Shown here piece by piece: positions 1-9,543 of a stretch of 64,000 bases of DNA. The position numbers and the translations under genes were made by a program. The stretch's first letter is position 1, and each line of letters opens with the position of its first letter. Origin of the DNA: Magnetospirillum sp. ME-1 (GTDB lineage: Bacteria > Pseudomonadota > Alphaproteobacteria > Rhodospirillales > Magnetospirillaceae); assembly GCF_002105535.1 (NCBI RefSeq), contig NZ_CP015848.1, positions 1,550,907-1,614,906 of the forward strand, read 5' to 3'. The notes under the pieces are model-generated. The model searched no databases, was not told where the DNA came from, and worked only from the letters and a program-made list of their open reading frames with translations.

Positions 1-119
1 TCGTAGAGGTTGGAGGGCGGAATGCCGATCTGCATCAGGATCTGGCGCAGGGTGAGGCGGATGAACGGCTCGTCGTCCACCAGCAACACCTTGATGCGGC
101 GAAGTTCCGTTTCATTCAT
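1..119 (-). CDS. Response regulator receiver domain protein (partial, runs off left edge)
   Basis: The first 39 residues of a CheY-like receiver domain are visible. They begin [19 protein letters not shown], which gives the first beta strand and the acidic DDE pocket that binds Mg2+ in receivers. The phosphoacceptor Asp and any output domain lie beyond the window. The ATG overlaps the TGA of the upstream hybrid kinase (ATGA), so the two are almost certainly translationally coupled. It is the probable downstream phosphate acceptor for the kinase's Hpt domains. The family call is firm; the output function cannot be known from this fragment. Confidence 0.85.
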   Translation of the reverse strand, partial: MNETELRRIKVLLVDDEPFIRLTLRQILMQIGIPPSNLY

Positions 120-3100
120 GGAGCACCTTTTTCGGTCGTAAAGGAGGTGAGGGCGTCGCGCAGTTCGTCCAGGGTCGCCGGCAGCAGGGGTGCCAGCATG
201 GCCACCGCTTCCCCATTGCCGACCTTGGCGGAATCCTCGATGTCGGCGGCCAGACGGCCGAGGCGGACGGCCCCGGCGGTATTGGCCGTTCCCTTGAGGC
301 CGTGGGCGGCTTCGCGCAAGGCGGCAAGGTCGCTTTCCGCCGTGATGCGGGCCACCTTGGCGGCGGCATCGTCGAGGAAGGCGGCCAGGATGGGGCGAAG
401 ACGCTCCATATCCCACTTGTACACCGGCCCCATGCGCTCGGCGTCGAAGACGTCGGGGTCGATGTCGGGAAGGACGGGGGAGGCCGTGGCGGGCTTGTCG
501 TCCAGCAGGCCCAGGGCGCGGTCGAAATCGAAATCACCCACGTGGCGGGCGATGGAATCGGCCCGGCTGCCGAGGGCGGAGCGCAGGAGCGGCAGATTGT
601 TCACCACCAGCTCTTCCGCCTCGGCGTCGCTGTCGGCCAGCAGGGCGCGCAGCCGGTGGATCAATGCGGCGGCATCGCCGCCGCTTGCCGGAGTCTCTTC
701 GGATGGCGACAGCGCCGCCGCCACCCGTCCGGTCAGTTGGGACAGGACCGGGGCCAGGGCCGCCAGCGGAGCCGAGGCGTCCTTGCCCGCCTTGACGGCC
801 GCCTCCACATCGGCGGCCAGGGATTGCAGGGCGGCCGCCCCCACATTGCCGGCGATGCCCTTCAGGGTGTGGGCGATCCGCTCGGCGGTGGCGGAATCGC
901 CGGCCGCCAGGGCCGCGCCGATCTCGTCGGCGGCATTTCTCTGGCCGGCGGCGAATTTGCGCAGCATGTCGAGATAAAGCGGCCGCTTGCCCCGCACCCG
1001 CTTCAGCCCGGCATTGGTGTCCAGGCCGGGTATGTCGGTCGGAACATCGCCGGCCGGCGGCGGCGCGGGGGGCGCGGCGGGCGACGGAGCGGGGGAGGGC
1101 GCAGCCGCCACCCGGCGCCATTTCAGCAGGGCGGCGAACATCTCGTCGGGATCGATGGGCTTGGCCAGATGGTCGTTCATGCCCGCTTCCAGGCAGCGGT
1201 CGCGGTCGGCCTGCATGGCGTTGGCGGTCATGGCGATGATGGGAAGGTCCGTATGGCCCATCTTCCTGATCTCGCGGGTGGCGGTGATGCCGTCCATCAC
1301 CGGCATCTGCATGTCCATCAGCACCACGTCGTAGGATCCGTTCCGGACCTTCTCGACGGCCACCGCGCCGTTCTCGGCGATCTCGACCACCACGCCGCCA
1401 TCGGCCAGCAATTCGGTCGCCACCTGCTGATTGAAGTCGTTGTCTTCCACCAGGAGCGCCCGCAATCCCTTGAGACCCGCCAGATCGGCATCGGAAACCC
1501 CGGCGGCGTCGGAGATGGAATCCGGTTCGTCCTCCAGGGTGGCGCCCAGGCAGCGCATGGCGGAATCGAACAGCAGCGAGGGATTGACCGGCTTGATCAG
1601 CACATCCCCGATTCCTGCGGTTTCCGCCCCTTTCAACACCTCCTCGCGGCCGTGGGCGGTCACCATGATCAGGTGGGGCGTCACGGACAGGCCCAGGCCC
1701 TTGATGGCGTAGGCCGTCTCGATGCCGTCCATGCCCGGCATCTGCCAGTCGAGGAAGACGATCTCGTAAGGCGTGCCGCCGACGGTGTTGCGGATGGCGT
1801 CCACGGCCGCCGGCCCGGACGCCACGTCGTCCACCTTGAACGACATGGAGGACAGCATGTCGACCAGTACCGCCCGGGCATTCTCGTTGTCGTCGACCAC
1901 CAGCATGCGCCGCCCGCGCAGATCGGGCTTGGGCAACAGCTTGCGCCGCGGCTTGCCCTTGCCCAGCGTGGCGGTGAACCAGAAGGTCGAGCCCTTGTCG
2001 GGCACCGATTCCACGCCCACGCTGCCGCCCATCAGCTCGGCCAGCTTCTTGGAAATGGCCAGGCCCAGGCCGGTACCGCCGTATTTGCGGGTGGTGGAGG
2101 AATCCGCCTGCTGGAAGCTCTGGAACAGTCGTCCCTTCTGCTCCTCGGTGAGCCCGATGCCGGTGTCCCTGACCTCGAAGCGCAGCACCACCTCGCCCCC
2201 TAAGTCCTGGCCCAGGCGGACCCGGATGGTGATCTCGCCCTTTTCGGTGAACTTGATGGCGTTGTTGGCGTAATTGATGAGGATCTGACCCAGGCGGAGC
2301 GGGTCTCCCTCCAGATCGTTGGGGACGTCGGCGCCCACGTCGAACACCAGTTCCAGCCCCTTGGCCATGGCCTTGTCGGTGATCAGGTTGGCGACGTTGT
2401 CCAGCACCTTGTCCAGGTGGACCTCGGTCCGCTCCACCGCCAGCTTGCCGGCCTCGATCTTCGAGAAATCCAGGATGTCGTTGATGATGCCCAGCAGGTG
2501 CTGGCCCGATTGCTGGATTTTCCGCACGTAATCCTTCTGGCGCGGATTGAGCTCGGTTTTCAGCGCCAGATGGCTCATGCCGATGATGGCGTTCATGGGG
2601 GTGCGGATTTCATGGCTCATATTGGCCAGGAAGTCGGCCTTGGCCTGGGAGGCGGCTTCGGCCCGTTCCTTGGCGACGGCCAGTTCGGCGGTCCGCTCCT
2701 CGACCAGATCTTCCAGGTGTTCCTTGTATTCCACCACCTCGGCGCGGGCGTGCTCGGCGTCCTCGGCCAGACTGATGGCGGCGATTCGCTCGCGGCTGAC
2801 CTCGACGGCGTGGGTGCGGATGGATATTTCGGCCTGGCGGGCCTTCCACTGCTCCACGGCGAAGTTGCCCACCAGCTTGGCGAAACGGGCCAGGAATCCG
2901 AGAATGGAGGGCAGCCGCGCCTCGTCCATGACCGGAGCCTCGCGCACCGCAGCCAGATAGGCCTCCCGCTCGAAGCCAACTTCCTCCGCCTGGACGATGA
3001 AGAAGGATTCGTCGATGGCGCCGGTATGGAACTGCCCGATGAAGACGTTGGCCACATGATGGCCGGCGATGATGATGGGCGAGGCGCAGTCGGTCATGCC

Positions 3101-6100
3101 GTTGCGGCAGCGGTACATGGCGTAGTCCTTGCCCTCGTTCAGCCTGAGGGCAAGGTCGGTATCGCTTTCGATGCAGCGCGCGCAGCTCTTCTCGTTGACC
3201 CGGTGGAAGTCGGTGCAGACCCGCTGCCAGCGGGACGAGGCCAGGATTTCGGCCTCCAGGTCGATGATGGCGGCGGCGATGCCCACCGCCTCGCAGAAAT
3301 CGGAGAACAGGTCCTGCAATTCGTTCTCGCGCAGCAGGGCGATGAAGGCCTCGCGGATGGCGGCGGTGTCCAGGGTTTGCGGCGCCTGCACCGGGATCTC
3401 GCCATCCTCGGTCATCTTCTCCGCCTGTTCCGGCGAGGCGAAGGGGGCGCCGCGGCCCAGGTCGGCCGCCATGGCGTTGATTTCGCGCTTCAGATCGATG
3501 ATGCGCCGTTCCCGGCCGAGCGCCAGCCGGTTGAAGCGTTCGATCTCCTCCACCTTCTTGCGGTCGGAGACATCGACGAAGGTGCCCACCAGCCCGCCGG
3601 GGGTTCCATCGGCCTTGCGGAAGCCGGACACGTAATAGAGCGTGTCGTGAACCTTGCCGTCGGCGAAGGGAATGGGCATTTCCTTGTGCACCGACGAGGC
3701 CTTGGCGATGACCTCCTGATCCTCGGCCTGATAGGCGATGCGGTCGGCTTCCGGCAGATAGTCGAGGTCGAGGACGGATTTTCCGACCAGGGTGTCGCGG
3801 CTGATGGCGAAGGTCTGCTCGTAGGCGCGGTTGACGCCCAGGAAGCGGGCGTCGGCCCCCTTGTAGAACAGGGGATAGGGAATGGTGTCCACCATGGCCT
3901 GCTGGAACATCGCCTGATCGCGGATGGCGTTTTCCGCCTCCTTGCGCTCGGTGATGTCCATCAGCCAGGCCAGGACCCCGGTCCGGCCGTCAAAGGGAAT
4001 CGTCAGGTAGGTGACCAGCATGTCGAGGGGAGTCTTGTCGATCCCCCACATCTGGACTTCCTTGTTTCGCACGATGCCGTCCCGACGCAGGATTTCCAGC
4101 AGAGCATCCCGGTCGGACTGGCGGACATAGACATCGGGGGCCTTGTCGCCCACCCGGAAGCCGAACTTTTCGTTGACGATCGGATTGGCGAACCGGATTT
4201 CGCCATCGACCGTGATGGCGATGCTGATGGGGCTCTTATCCAGGATGTTCTGGAGTCTTTCGCGTTCGGCGGCCAGGGCCTCGGCGGCGGCCTTGCGCTC
4301 GGTGATGTCGCGGAACGACACCACGGTACCGACGACCTCACCGTCCTTCAGCACCGGGGTCGTGGCGTATTCCACCGGGAAACACGTTCCGTCCTTGCGC
4401 CACAGCACCTCGTCTTCAACGGTTCGCGGCGTGCCATCGGTGCTGGTCAGGTGCATGGGGCAGCATTCCTTGGGAAAGGCTGTCCCGTCGGGATAGGAAT
4501 AATGGACAAGCGCATGCATGGGCTTGCCCACCAGGTCCTCGACCTCGTAACCCAGCATTTCAGCGCCGGCGGGGTTGACGAAGGAGATGGTTCCGTCGGG
4601 ATTGAGGCCGCAGATGCCTTCATCCACCGACCCCAGGATCAGCCGCGAGCGTTCCTCCGCCTCGGCCAGGGCGATATCGGCCAGTTTGCGCCCGGTGATG
4701 TCGCGGGCCACGCCGATCAGCCCCAGGAGGGCGCCATCGGCTCCGTGCAGCGGCACCTTGGTGGTTTCCAGATGGGCGACGTGGCCATCGGGATAGGTGA
4801 CGCTTTCCTCGTTGGTGATGGGCCGGGCCTCGGCCAGGGTGGCCACGTCGCGGTCGCGGAACTGCTCGGCCAGTTCGGCGGGGAAGATGTCGAAATCGCT
4901 CTTGCCGACGATGTCCTCCACCGGCCGGCCCAGCAGGTCGGCGAAGGCCTGGTTGCCGACCAGATAGACCCCCAGCATGTCCTTGACGAAGATGATGTCG
5001 GGAATGGAATCGATCAGCGAGCGCAGCAGCGAGCGTTCGCGGCCCAGTTCCTCGGCCTGTTCCTCCACCAGCCGGCCCTGTTCCGCCAGCTGGTCGTTGA
5101 TGACCTCCAGTTCCTGCTTGCGGGCGGCGATCTGGCGCTCAGAGGCGGCCAGCGTCGCCGCCTGGACCTGGGTCTCGGCCAGCAATTGCTGGGTCTTGTT
5201 GGTGCGTTCGATGATTTCCAGGCTCATGGCCAGGACCGGCATGATGCCGTCCAGCAGCGCCTGGTCGCGCGGGCCGAAGCCCTCGATGGTGGAGAACTCG
5301 ACCACCGCCAGCAGATGATCGCCCCGAATGACCGGAACCAGCGCGATGGATTTGGGTGCCATGTCCCCGGTGGCGCCACCGATGCGGATGTAATCGGGCG
5401 GCGGCTGGGTGATGACGATGGGAGAGCGTTCCAGCGCGCACTGGCCGACCAGTCCTTCGCCGATGGCGAAGCCCTGTTCCAGGCTCTTGCGCTCGCGGTG
5501 GGCATAGCCGCCCTGAAGGCTGAGGCGCTGGCCGCTTTCATCCATCACGTAGAAGGCCGCCTGGCCCAGCTTGAGCAGCGGCGCTAGCATGGAAAACAGC
5601 TTGCGCGCCAGTTCACCGGGATTGGCGGACGTCTGAAGCTCGGCGGAAATGGCGGCCAGATGGGTCTTGACCCACCGCTGCTCCTCCATCTGGCGGGCAT
5701 CGGCCCGCAGCACGTCGATGGCGCGGGCCAGGGCACCCACCTCGTTGGGCAGATCGGCCCCCGGGACCGCCAGATCCAGCTTTCCGGTGGCCATCTCGGT
5801 CACCACGGCGCTCAGGCGGTCGATGGGACGGCGAACCGACAGGGTGACGGCCAGGGCGGCGAGCAGGCTGGCGGCCAACGCGCCCGCCAACAGGGCCAAG
5901 GTCAGCAGGATGTTGCGTTCGGCGGCCGCCGCGGCGTTGCCGGCCTCGATGCGGGCCTGCTCCTCCTTATATTCGGAAACCAGGGCGAGGGCGGCATCCG
6001 TGTTGGCGCCCAGACGCTGGAATTCCGGCGTGGCGACGAAGATTGCGGCCTCGGCGCTGCTTTTGCGCAGCAAGGCCAGGGTCTGGTCGACGCCGGCCTT

Positions 6101-6490
6101 GTAGGACCGGTATTGCTCCTCGAAACGGGCAATGTTCTTCTGGTTCTCATCGCGAAAGATGTGGGACTGGGCCGCCTTTAGGTGGCGGCCGAGATTGGCT
6201 TCGGCCTCGGCCATCTGGGCGATGGCGCGGTCGCGTTCCGCCGTGTCGGGGGCGAGAATCGCCTGGCGCAGGGCGCGGCCGAACTTGGCCAGATCGACCC
6301 GTGCGTCCTTGAGGTCGGAGATGCCCTTCAGGTCGGATTCGTAAAGCCGCTGGAAGCCGGCGTTGAGGACGCTCTGATTATAAAGGCCCACCGCTCCGAC
6401 GAGGATCGTGAAGGCCAGCAGGATGACGAACCCGGACAGCAGCTTGGTCCGTAGCGTCATGCGCTCCAGGGCTTTCATCAGAGTGTTCAT
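116..6490 (-). CDS. Giant hybrid sensor histidine kinase (HAMP-GAF-4xPAS-PocR-HisKA-HATPase-2xREC-2xHpt)
   Basis: A 2124-residue membrane phosphorelay kinase. Order by rough residue: TM1 17-37, helical sensory segment to about 190, TM2 193-217, HAMP 215-268, GAF 275-425, and a coiled coil. PAS repeats start near 488, 612, 740 and 858. A PocR-type ligand-binding domain with a Cys cluster (EKSCARC) spans about 1045-1205. HisKA follows with His1293 in [11 protein letters not shown], then an HATPase with DTGIGL and GGTGLGL. Receivers start near 1520 and 1680 (acceptors in [11 protein letters not shown] and [11 protein letters not shown]). Two Hpt domains have HTLKG near 1873 and HGLKG near 2062. 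The whole relay His-Asp-Hpt is therefore in one chain, probably passing phosphate to the adjacent receiver protein. The start ATG overlaps the stop of the upstream sensor gene. The ligand is unknown. Confidence 0.95.
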   Translation of the reverse strand: MNTLMKALERMTLRTKLLSGFVILLAFTILVGAVGLYNQSVLNAGFQRLYESDLKGISDLKDARVDLAKFGRALRQAILAPDTAERDRAIAQMAEAEANLGRHLKAAQSHIFRDENQKNIARFEEQYRSYKAGVDQTLALLRKSSAEAAIFVATPEFQRLGANTDAALALVSEYKEEQARIEAGNAAAAAERNILLTLALLAGALAASLLAALAVTLSVRRPIDRLSAVVTEMATGKLDLAVPGADLPNEVGALARAIDVLRADARQMEEQRWVKTHLAAISAELQTSANPGELARKLFSMLAPLLKLGQAAFYVMDESGQRLSLQGGYAHRERKSLEQGFAIGEGLVGQCALERSPIVITQPPPDYIRIGGATGDMAPKSIALVPVIRGDHLLAVVEFSTIEGFGPRDQALLDGIMPVLAMSLEIIERTNKTQQLLAETQVQAATLAASERQIAARKQELEVINDQLAEQGRLVEEQAEELGRERSLLRSLIDSIPDIIFVKDMLGVYLVGNQAFADLLGRPVEDIVGKSDFDIFPAELAEQFRDRDVATLAEARPITNEESVTYPDGHVAHLETTKVPLHGADGALLGLIGVARDITGRKLADIALAEAEERSRLILGSVDEGICGLNPDGTISFVNPAGAEMLGYEVEDLVGKPMHALVHYSYPDGTAFPKECCPMHLTSTDGTPRTVEDEVLWRKDGTCFPVEYATTPVLKDGEVVGTVVSFRDITERKAAAEALAAERERLQNILDKSPISIAITVDGEIRFANPIVNEKFGFRVGDKAPDVYVRQSDRDALLEILRRDGIVRNKEVQMWGIDKTPLDMLVTYLTIPFDGRTGVLAWLMDITERKEAENAIRDQAMFQQAMVDTIPYPLFYKGADARFLGVNRAYEQTFAISRDTLVGKSVLDLDYLPEADRIAYQAEDQEVIAKASSVHKEMPIPFADGKVHDTLYYVSGFRKADGTPGGLVGTFVDVSDRKKVEEIERFNRLALGRERRIIDLKREINAMAADLGRGAPFASPEQAEKMTEDGEIPVQAPQTLDTAAIREAFIALLRENELQDLFSDFCEAVGIAAAIIDLEAEILASSRWQRVCTDFHRVNEKSCARCIESDTDLALRLNEGKDYAMYRCRNGMTDCASPIIIAGHHVANVFIGQFHTGAIDESFFIVQAEEVGFEREAYLAAVREAPVMDEARLPSILGFLARFAKLVGNFAVEQWKARQAEISIRTHAVEVSRERIAAISLAEDAEHARAEVVEYKEHLEDLVEERTAELAVAKERAEAASQAKADFLANMSHEIRTPMNAIIGMSHLALKTELNPRQKDYVRKIQQSGQHLLGIINDILDFSKIEAGKLAVERTEVHLDKVLDNVANLITDKAMAKGLELVFDVGADVPNDLEGDPLRLGQILINYANNAIKFTEKGEITIRVRLGQDLGGEVVLRFEVRDTGIGLTEEQKGRLFQSFQQADSSTTRKYGGTGLGLAISKKLAELMGGSVGVESVPDKGSTFWFTATLGKGKPRRKLLPKPDLRGRRMLVVDDNENARAVLVDMLSSMSFKVDDVASGPAAVDAIRNTVGGTPYEIVFLDWQMPGMDGIETAYAIKGLGLSVTPHLIMVTAHGREEVLKGAETAGIGDVLIKPVNPSLLFDSAMRCLGATLEDEPDSISDAAGVSDADLAGLKGLRALLVEDNDFNQQVATELLADGGVVVEIAENGAVAVEKVRNGSYDVVLMDMQMPVMDGITATREIRKMGHTDLPIIAMTANAMQADRDRCLEAGMNDHLAKPIDPDEMFAALLKWRRVAAAPSPAPSPAAPPAPPPAGDVPTDIPGLDTNAGLKRVRGKRPLYLDMLRKFAAGQRNAADEIGAALAAGDSATAERIAHTLKGIAGNVGAAALQSLAADVEAAVKAGKDASAPLAALAPVLSQLTGRVAAALSPSEETPASGGDAAALIHRLRALLADSDAEAEELVVNNLPLLRSALGSRADSIARHVGDFDFDRALGLLDDKPATASPVLPDIDPDVFDAERMGPVYKWDMERLRPILAAFLDDAAAKVARITAESDLAALREAAHGLKGTANTAGAVRLGRLAADIEDSAKVGNGEAVAMLAPLLPATLDELRDALTSFTTEKGAP

Positions 6491-8070
6491 GGGATTGCCT
6501 CGGTCACGACAGGCGCGGCGCCCAGCTGGCGGCGCTGAATTTCAAGATTGAGAGCAAGCAAGGCCGCAAGCTCCCTGAATTGCTGCTCATCGGCGGTATC
6601 GGGCCGGTGAAGCGTGGCGATTTCCACGGCGCCCAGCGGCGTGTCGTCGAGCAGGAGCGGCTCCATCAGAACGCCGGCGGGCCGGGTGTTGCCGAGGCCG
6701 GAGCGGATGGACCACGATTCCATCTCGTCGCCCGCCAGAACCCGGCCGCAGCGGTCGATGACGCATTGGCCCAGCAATCCGGCTCCGGCGACCATCTCTC
6801 GGGTAAGCCCGGCGGGAGCGGCGTAGGACGCGGCCAGGGTCATGGCCGGCGCGCCATCGCGCTCGTAGACATAGACCGCACCTTGCAGGGCGCCCAGGAT
6901 GTCGTGGGCTTCGGCCAGGAAGACGCGGGCCAGTTCGGAAACGCCCCTGGCCCGCTGCAACTTCATGGCCGCCTCGGCCCTGCGGTTCTTGCGTTCGGCG
7001 CTTTCGGCCTGTTCGCGGGCGTATTGCTCGATCCGCCGGCTGGCCACCAGCTGGGCGTGCTGGCCACGGACCAGCTTGAGCAACAGGCCGACGATCACCA
7101 GCATGGCCGCCGCCACCGCCGAACCCGTCCATATTCCGTCGCGGGTGGCCTTGGAGGCGGTCAGATCCTCGGCCAGCACCACCGTCCACGAGCCGTAGGG
7201 ATCGTTCCACTGGACGTCGGCGGTGGCCAGGGCGTGGCTGCGCCCGCCGATAGGCACGATGCCCGGCGCGATGGAGAAGGGCAGGACCGGCGGGTCGGTC
7301 TTGTCGAACATGGCCCCGAACTGCTTGAGGGCGCGGATGGACGTCAGGCGTTCGAAGCTGGCCTCTCCCGCCAGATGGCCGACCCATTCCGGCCTGTTGC
7401 TGGCGAAGACCACGCCCTGGGGCGACAGAAGGAGGGCGATGCCGGAATGGTTCTGCAAAAGGCCATCGACCCGTTCCAGCCCGGTGCGGGCCACCACCGC
7501 GCCGATGGGGGCGCTGGAACGCTGAGCCGACGCCAGTACCGGCGCCGTGAAGTACAGCGCCCGGTCGCCGCGCGCCAGGCTGACGGCGGCATAGACGTTG
7601 TCGCGCCCGGCCATGGCCATCTTGTAGTAGGGGCGGAAGGTGACGTTCAGACCGGTGGACGGGCGTCCGCTGTTGTCCCACGAGGAGTGGACGATGCCGT
7701 CGCCCCCCACCACGAACACTCCCTGGGCATCGTGGGAGCGGCCGACATCCTCGAGCAACCCGGCGATGCGGGGAAGGTTGGGCGGAACTTCGCCCCGGGC
7801 GTCGAACTTGATGTCCTGGGCCACCGCCCCCAGCAGGGACAGTGCCCCCATCACGTTGCCGTTGAGAGTCTGTGACATGATTTCGACGCTGCGCCGTTCG
7901 GCGTCGATGACCAGACGCGACAGGTGCTCGTCATGCCGGGCGGAAACGGCCAGGAGCCCCGCCATCAGGCCGGACAGAACGGCAGCAACCAGCGTCGCCA
8001 GCCAGCCAAGGCCGCGATTCCTGATCAGCAGCGCCAACCCGTAACGCATTCGCCCTATCCCAAACAGCAT
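6487..8070 (-). CDS. Membrane sensor protein with periplasmic Cache-like domain and cytoplasmic GAF, no kinase
   Basis: About 527 residues from the chosen ATG. TM1 lies at about 21-43, followed by a roughly 270-residue periplasmic region that resembles a dCache sensor ([19 protein letters not shown], then [11 protein letters not shown]). TM2 is at about 316-337, then a coiled stretch and a C-terminal GAF domain (about 375-510). There is no HisKA, GGDEF, EAL or methyl-accepting domain, so it cannot signal alone. Its stop overlaps the kinase ATG (ATGA), which suggests that it feeds ligand information to that kinase. Start choice: ATG at 8070; an upstream in-frame start at 8115 and a downstream ATG at 8049 are alternatives. 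A hairpin (8072-8096) lies immediately before the chosen start. Confidence 0.8.
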   Translation of the reverse strand: MLFGIGRMRYGLALLIRNRGLGWLATLVAAVLSGLMAGLLAVSARHDEHLSRLVIDAERRSVEIMSQTLNGNVMGALSLLGAVAQDIKFDARGEVPPNLPRIAGLLEDVGRSHDAQGVFVVGGDGIVHSSWDNSGRPSTGLNVTFRPYYKMAMAGRDNVYAAVSLARGDRALYFTAPVLASAQRSSAPIGAVVARTGLERVDGLLQNHSGIALLLSPQGVVFASNRPEWVGHLAGEASFERLTSIRALKQFGAMFDKTDPPVLPFSIAPGIVPIGGRSHALATADVQWNDPYGSWTVVLAEDLTASKATRDGIWTGSAVAAAMLVIVGLLLKLVRGQHAQLVASRRIEQYAREQAESAERKNRRAEAAMKLQRARGVSELARVFLAEAHDILGALQGAVYVYERDGAPAMTLAASYAAPAGLTREMVAGAGLLGQCVIDRCGRVLAGDEMESWSIRSGLGNTRPAGVLMEPLLLDDTPLGAVEIATLHRPDTADEQQFRELAALLALNLEIQRRQLGAAPVVTEAIP

Positions 8071-8165
8071 GCCGTCAGGATGCTCCCCCCTGACGGAAGC
8101 AGGATAGACCAGCAACCGGGAAACGAAAATTTCTTTTCATCGGCCATCCCCGCGGATCGCCCATG

Positions 8166-8196
8166 AAAAAACGGCCTGAACCAGGGGGCCAGGCCG
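8166..8196 (-). terminator. Intrinsic terminator of ssb
   Basis: Read on the minus strand, a 7-bp perfect GC stem (CGGCCTG/CAGGCCG, 11-nt loop) is followed at once by six T residues. It lies 33 bp past the ssb stop codon. This is a standard rho-independent terminator and separates ssb from the sensor/kinase operon downstream on the same strand. Confidence 0.85.
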
Positions 8197-8228
8197 TCGA
8201 TTCACGGAAAGCTCGCCGCAGGCGGGCC

Positions 8229-8735
8229 TCAGAAGGGGATTTCGTCGTCCAGGTCGGCCGGGGGTTCCCAGGACTGGCCGCCGCCCTGCTGGCGCGAGCC
8301 GCCGCCGCCGCCGCCCTGGCGCGGGCCGTCGTCGTAGCCGCCGCCACCGCCGCCGCCATACCCACCACCGCCGCCGCCGCCGTCACGGCCGCCCAGCAGG
8401 GTCAGCTCGCCCTTGAAACGGCCGATCACCACTTCGGTGGAGTACTTCTCCTGGCCCGACTGGTCGGTCCACTTGCGGGTCTGGAGCGCGCCCTCGACAT
8501 AGACGCTGGAGCCCTTCTTCAGGTAGCGCTCGGCGATGTCGGCCAGATTGGGATTGAAGATCACCACCCGGTGCCACTCGGTCTTTTCCTTGCGCTCGCC
8601 GGTGCCGCGATCCTTCCAGGTCTCGGAGGTGGCGATGTTCAGGTTGACGATCTTCGAGCCGTCCTGCGAGGTCCTAACCTCGGGATCGCGGCCCAGATTG
8701 CCGACCAGAATGACCTTGTTGACGCTGCCAGCCAT
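8229..8735 (-). CDS. ssb: Single-stranded DNA-binding protein
   Basis: A 168-residue SSB. The N-terminal OB fold starts [20 protein letters not shown] and contains the conserved TSETWKD segment. A Gly-rich flexible linker of about 50 residues (runs of GGGGG and GYGGG) follows, ending in the acidic tip DLDDEIPF that docks partner proteins such as Exo I, PriA and RecO homologues. The start is the ATG at 8735, preceded by AGGAG; the longer reading frame upstream has no SSB similarity. It coats ssDNA in replication, repair and recombination. It is transcribed away from gyrA, with its own terminator. Length and ends match the family. Confidence 0.97.
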   Translation of the reverse strand: MAGSVNKVILVGNLGRDPEVRTSQDGSKIVNLNIATSETWKDRGTGERKEKTEWHRVVIFNPNLADIAERYLKKGSSVYVEGALQTRKWTDQSGQEKYSTEVVIGRFKGELTLLGGRDGGGGGGGYGGGGGGGYDDGPRQGGGGGGSRQQGGGQSWEPPADLDDEIPF

Positions 8736-8802
8736 GGCGTTCGTGGCTCCTGTGGGGGAAAGTTGGCGCGGATCATATTGCAAGGAACCGGCCTGCGGAA
8801 GG

Positions 8803-8846
8803 GGCAAGAGCACCGCGCCTCAAATATGAGGCACGGTGCTCTTGCC
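8803..8846. repeat. 20-bp near-perfect inverted repeat upstream of ssb
   Basis: Arms 8803-8822 and 8827-8846 match at 19 of 20 positions around the 4-nt loop AATA. No T tract follows on either strand, so it is not a standard terminator. The core TCAAATATGA recurs in a second hairpin at 8913-8942. Possible roles are an mRNA processing or stabilising hairpin, an attenuator, or a protein-binding site controlling ssb. Confidence 0.75.
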
Positions 8847-8912
8847 TTATCATTGTCCCTCGCCGGGCGCGGCCCTCCGGCCGCTTGGCCGCCGCCTCAA
8901 TGGCGGCTGATC

Positions 8913-8942
8913 GCGGTATGAGTCAAATATGACGCACACCGC
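8913..8942. repeat. Second inverted repeat with the same TCAAATATGA core
   Basis: Arms 8913-8925 and 8930-8942 match at 11 of 13 positions around the loop AATA. It touches the stop codon of the unknown gene at 8942-9358 and sits 80 bp from the larger hairpin with the same core. A third GC-rich hairpin (GCCGCC/GGCGGC) lies between them. Confidence 0.6.
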
Positions 8943-9358
8943 TAATGCTTGGCCTTGGTGGGCGGCGCGGGCAGCAGGCGGCCCAGCATGGAGGTCAGCG
9001 CCTTGGCATAGGCGGCGACGCCGCTTCTGTGCATGCGCAGGCTCATCTCGGCGCCCTTGGCCAGCTTGAAGCCCAGCACGATGTGCTCGTCATCGGCCTC
9101 GGGCTGGATGGTCCAGCGCTCCACCGATTGGGCGGGGATGGCGGGGGAGGGGGCGGAAGACGAGGACGGCAGGGCGGAATCCTCGGCCGGAATACCGCCC
9201 GCCTGCTCCAGCCAGGCCGACAGCAGGGTCATCTGGTCGAGCGGCAGGATGACCACGTGCTCCTCGCCGGACTCGTCGGCCAGCACGACACGGATGGCGT
9301 CGCCGGTGTCCGAGGCCCGGGCCGAAACCACCTGGGCGGCTGAGATTTCGTGCTTCAT
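8942..9358 (-). CDS. Hypothetical protein, 138 aa
   Basis: I do not recognise a family. The 138-residue soluble protein has no signal peptide or membrane segment. Residues about 1-52 look like a small beta-rich domain ([20 protein letters not shown]). A Ser/Ala/Pro linker follows at about 60-80, then a second domain with [24 protein letters not shown]. This resembles the layout of small proteins that bind or modulate another macromolecule, but no function is claimed. It lies between the divergent gyrA and the co-directional ssb, and could be cotranscribed with ssb across the twin hairpins. A possible -10 (CATAAT, complement of 9391-9396) lies 33 bp upstream of the start. Coding bias matches its neighbours. 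Confidence 0.7.
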   Translation of the reverse strand: MKHEISAAQVVSARASDTGDAIRVVLADESGEEHVVILPLDQMTLLSAWLEQAGGIPAEDSALPSSSSAPSPAIPAQSVERWTIQPEADDEHIVLGFKLAKGAEMSLRMHRSGVAAYAKALTSMLGRLLPAPPTKAKH

Positions 9359-9447
9359 GCTCCATCCCGAGGCAAGCAGCGCCAGGGCCCATTATGCCAG
9401 AGGCGGCGGGCAAGTTCACTTCAATACCCGCCGGCCATACCCTCGGG

Positions 9448-9476
9448 TTGTCGGGTCACACGATATCTGGTAGCGT
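9448..9476 (+). promoter_or_regulatory. Probable gyrA promoter
   Basis: TTGTCG (9448-9453), a 17-bp spacer and TAGCGT (9471-9476). This would start transcription near 9483 and give a leader of about 60 nt before the TTG start. It is the best sigma70-like match in the divergent intergenic region. Confidence 0.5.
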
Positions 9477-9543
9477 GCGGCCGCGTGGATATGTGTCCAC
9501 CCCAAGTTCTGGTTCCTTTTTTGAAACCGATGGGAAAATTTCG

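Noticed and set aside
2417-5587. A 1056-codon open frame antisense to the hybrid kinase, and similar frames at 302-2203 and 9421-11997
   Set aside because: They are mirror frames of strongly coding genes in GC-rich DNA. Their composition (Gly, His, Gln, Asp runs) is typical of such artefacts and no domain is recognisable.
9394-9543. An in-frame 5' extension of gyrA
   Set aside because: The extra 50 residues have no similarity to gyrase and cross the best promoter match. The TTG at 9544 fits the conserved N terminus.
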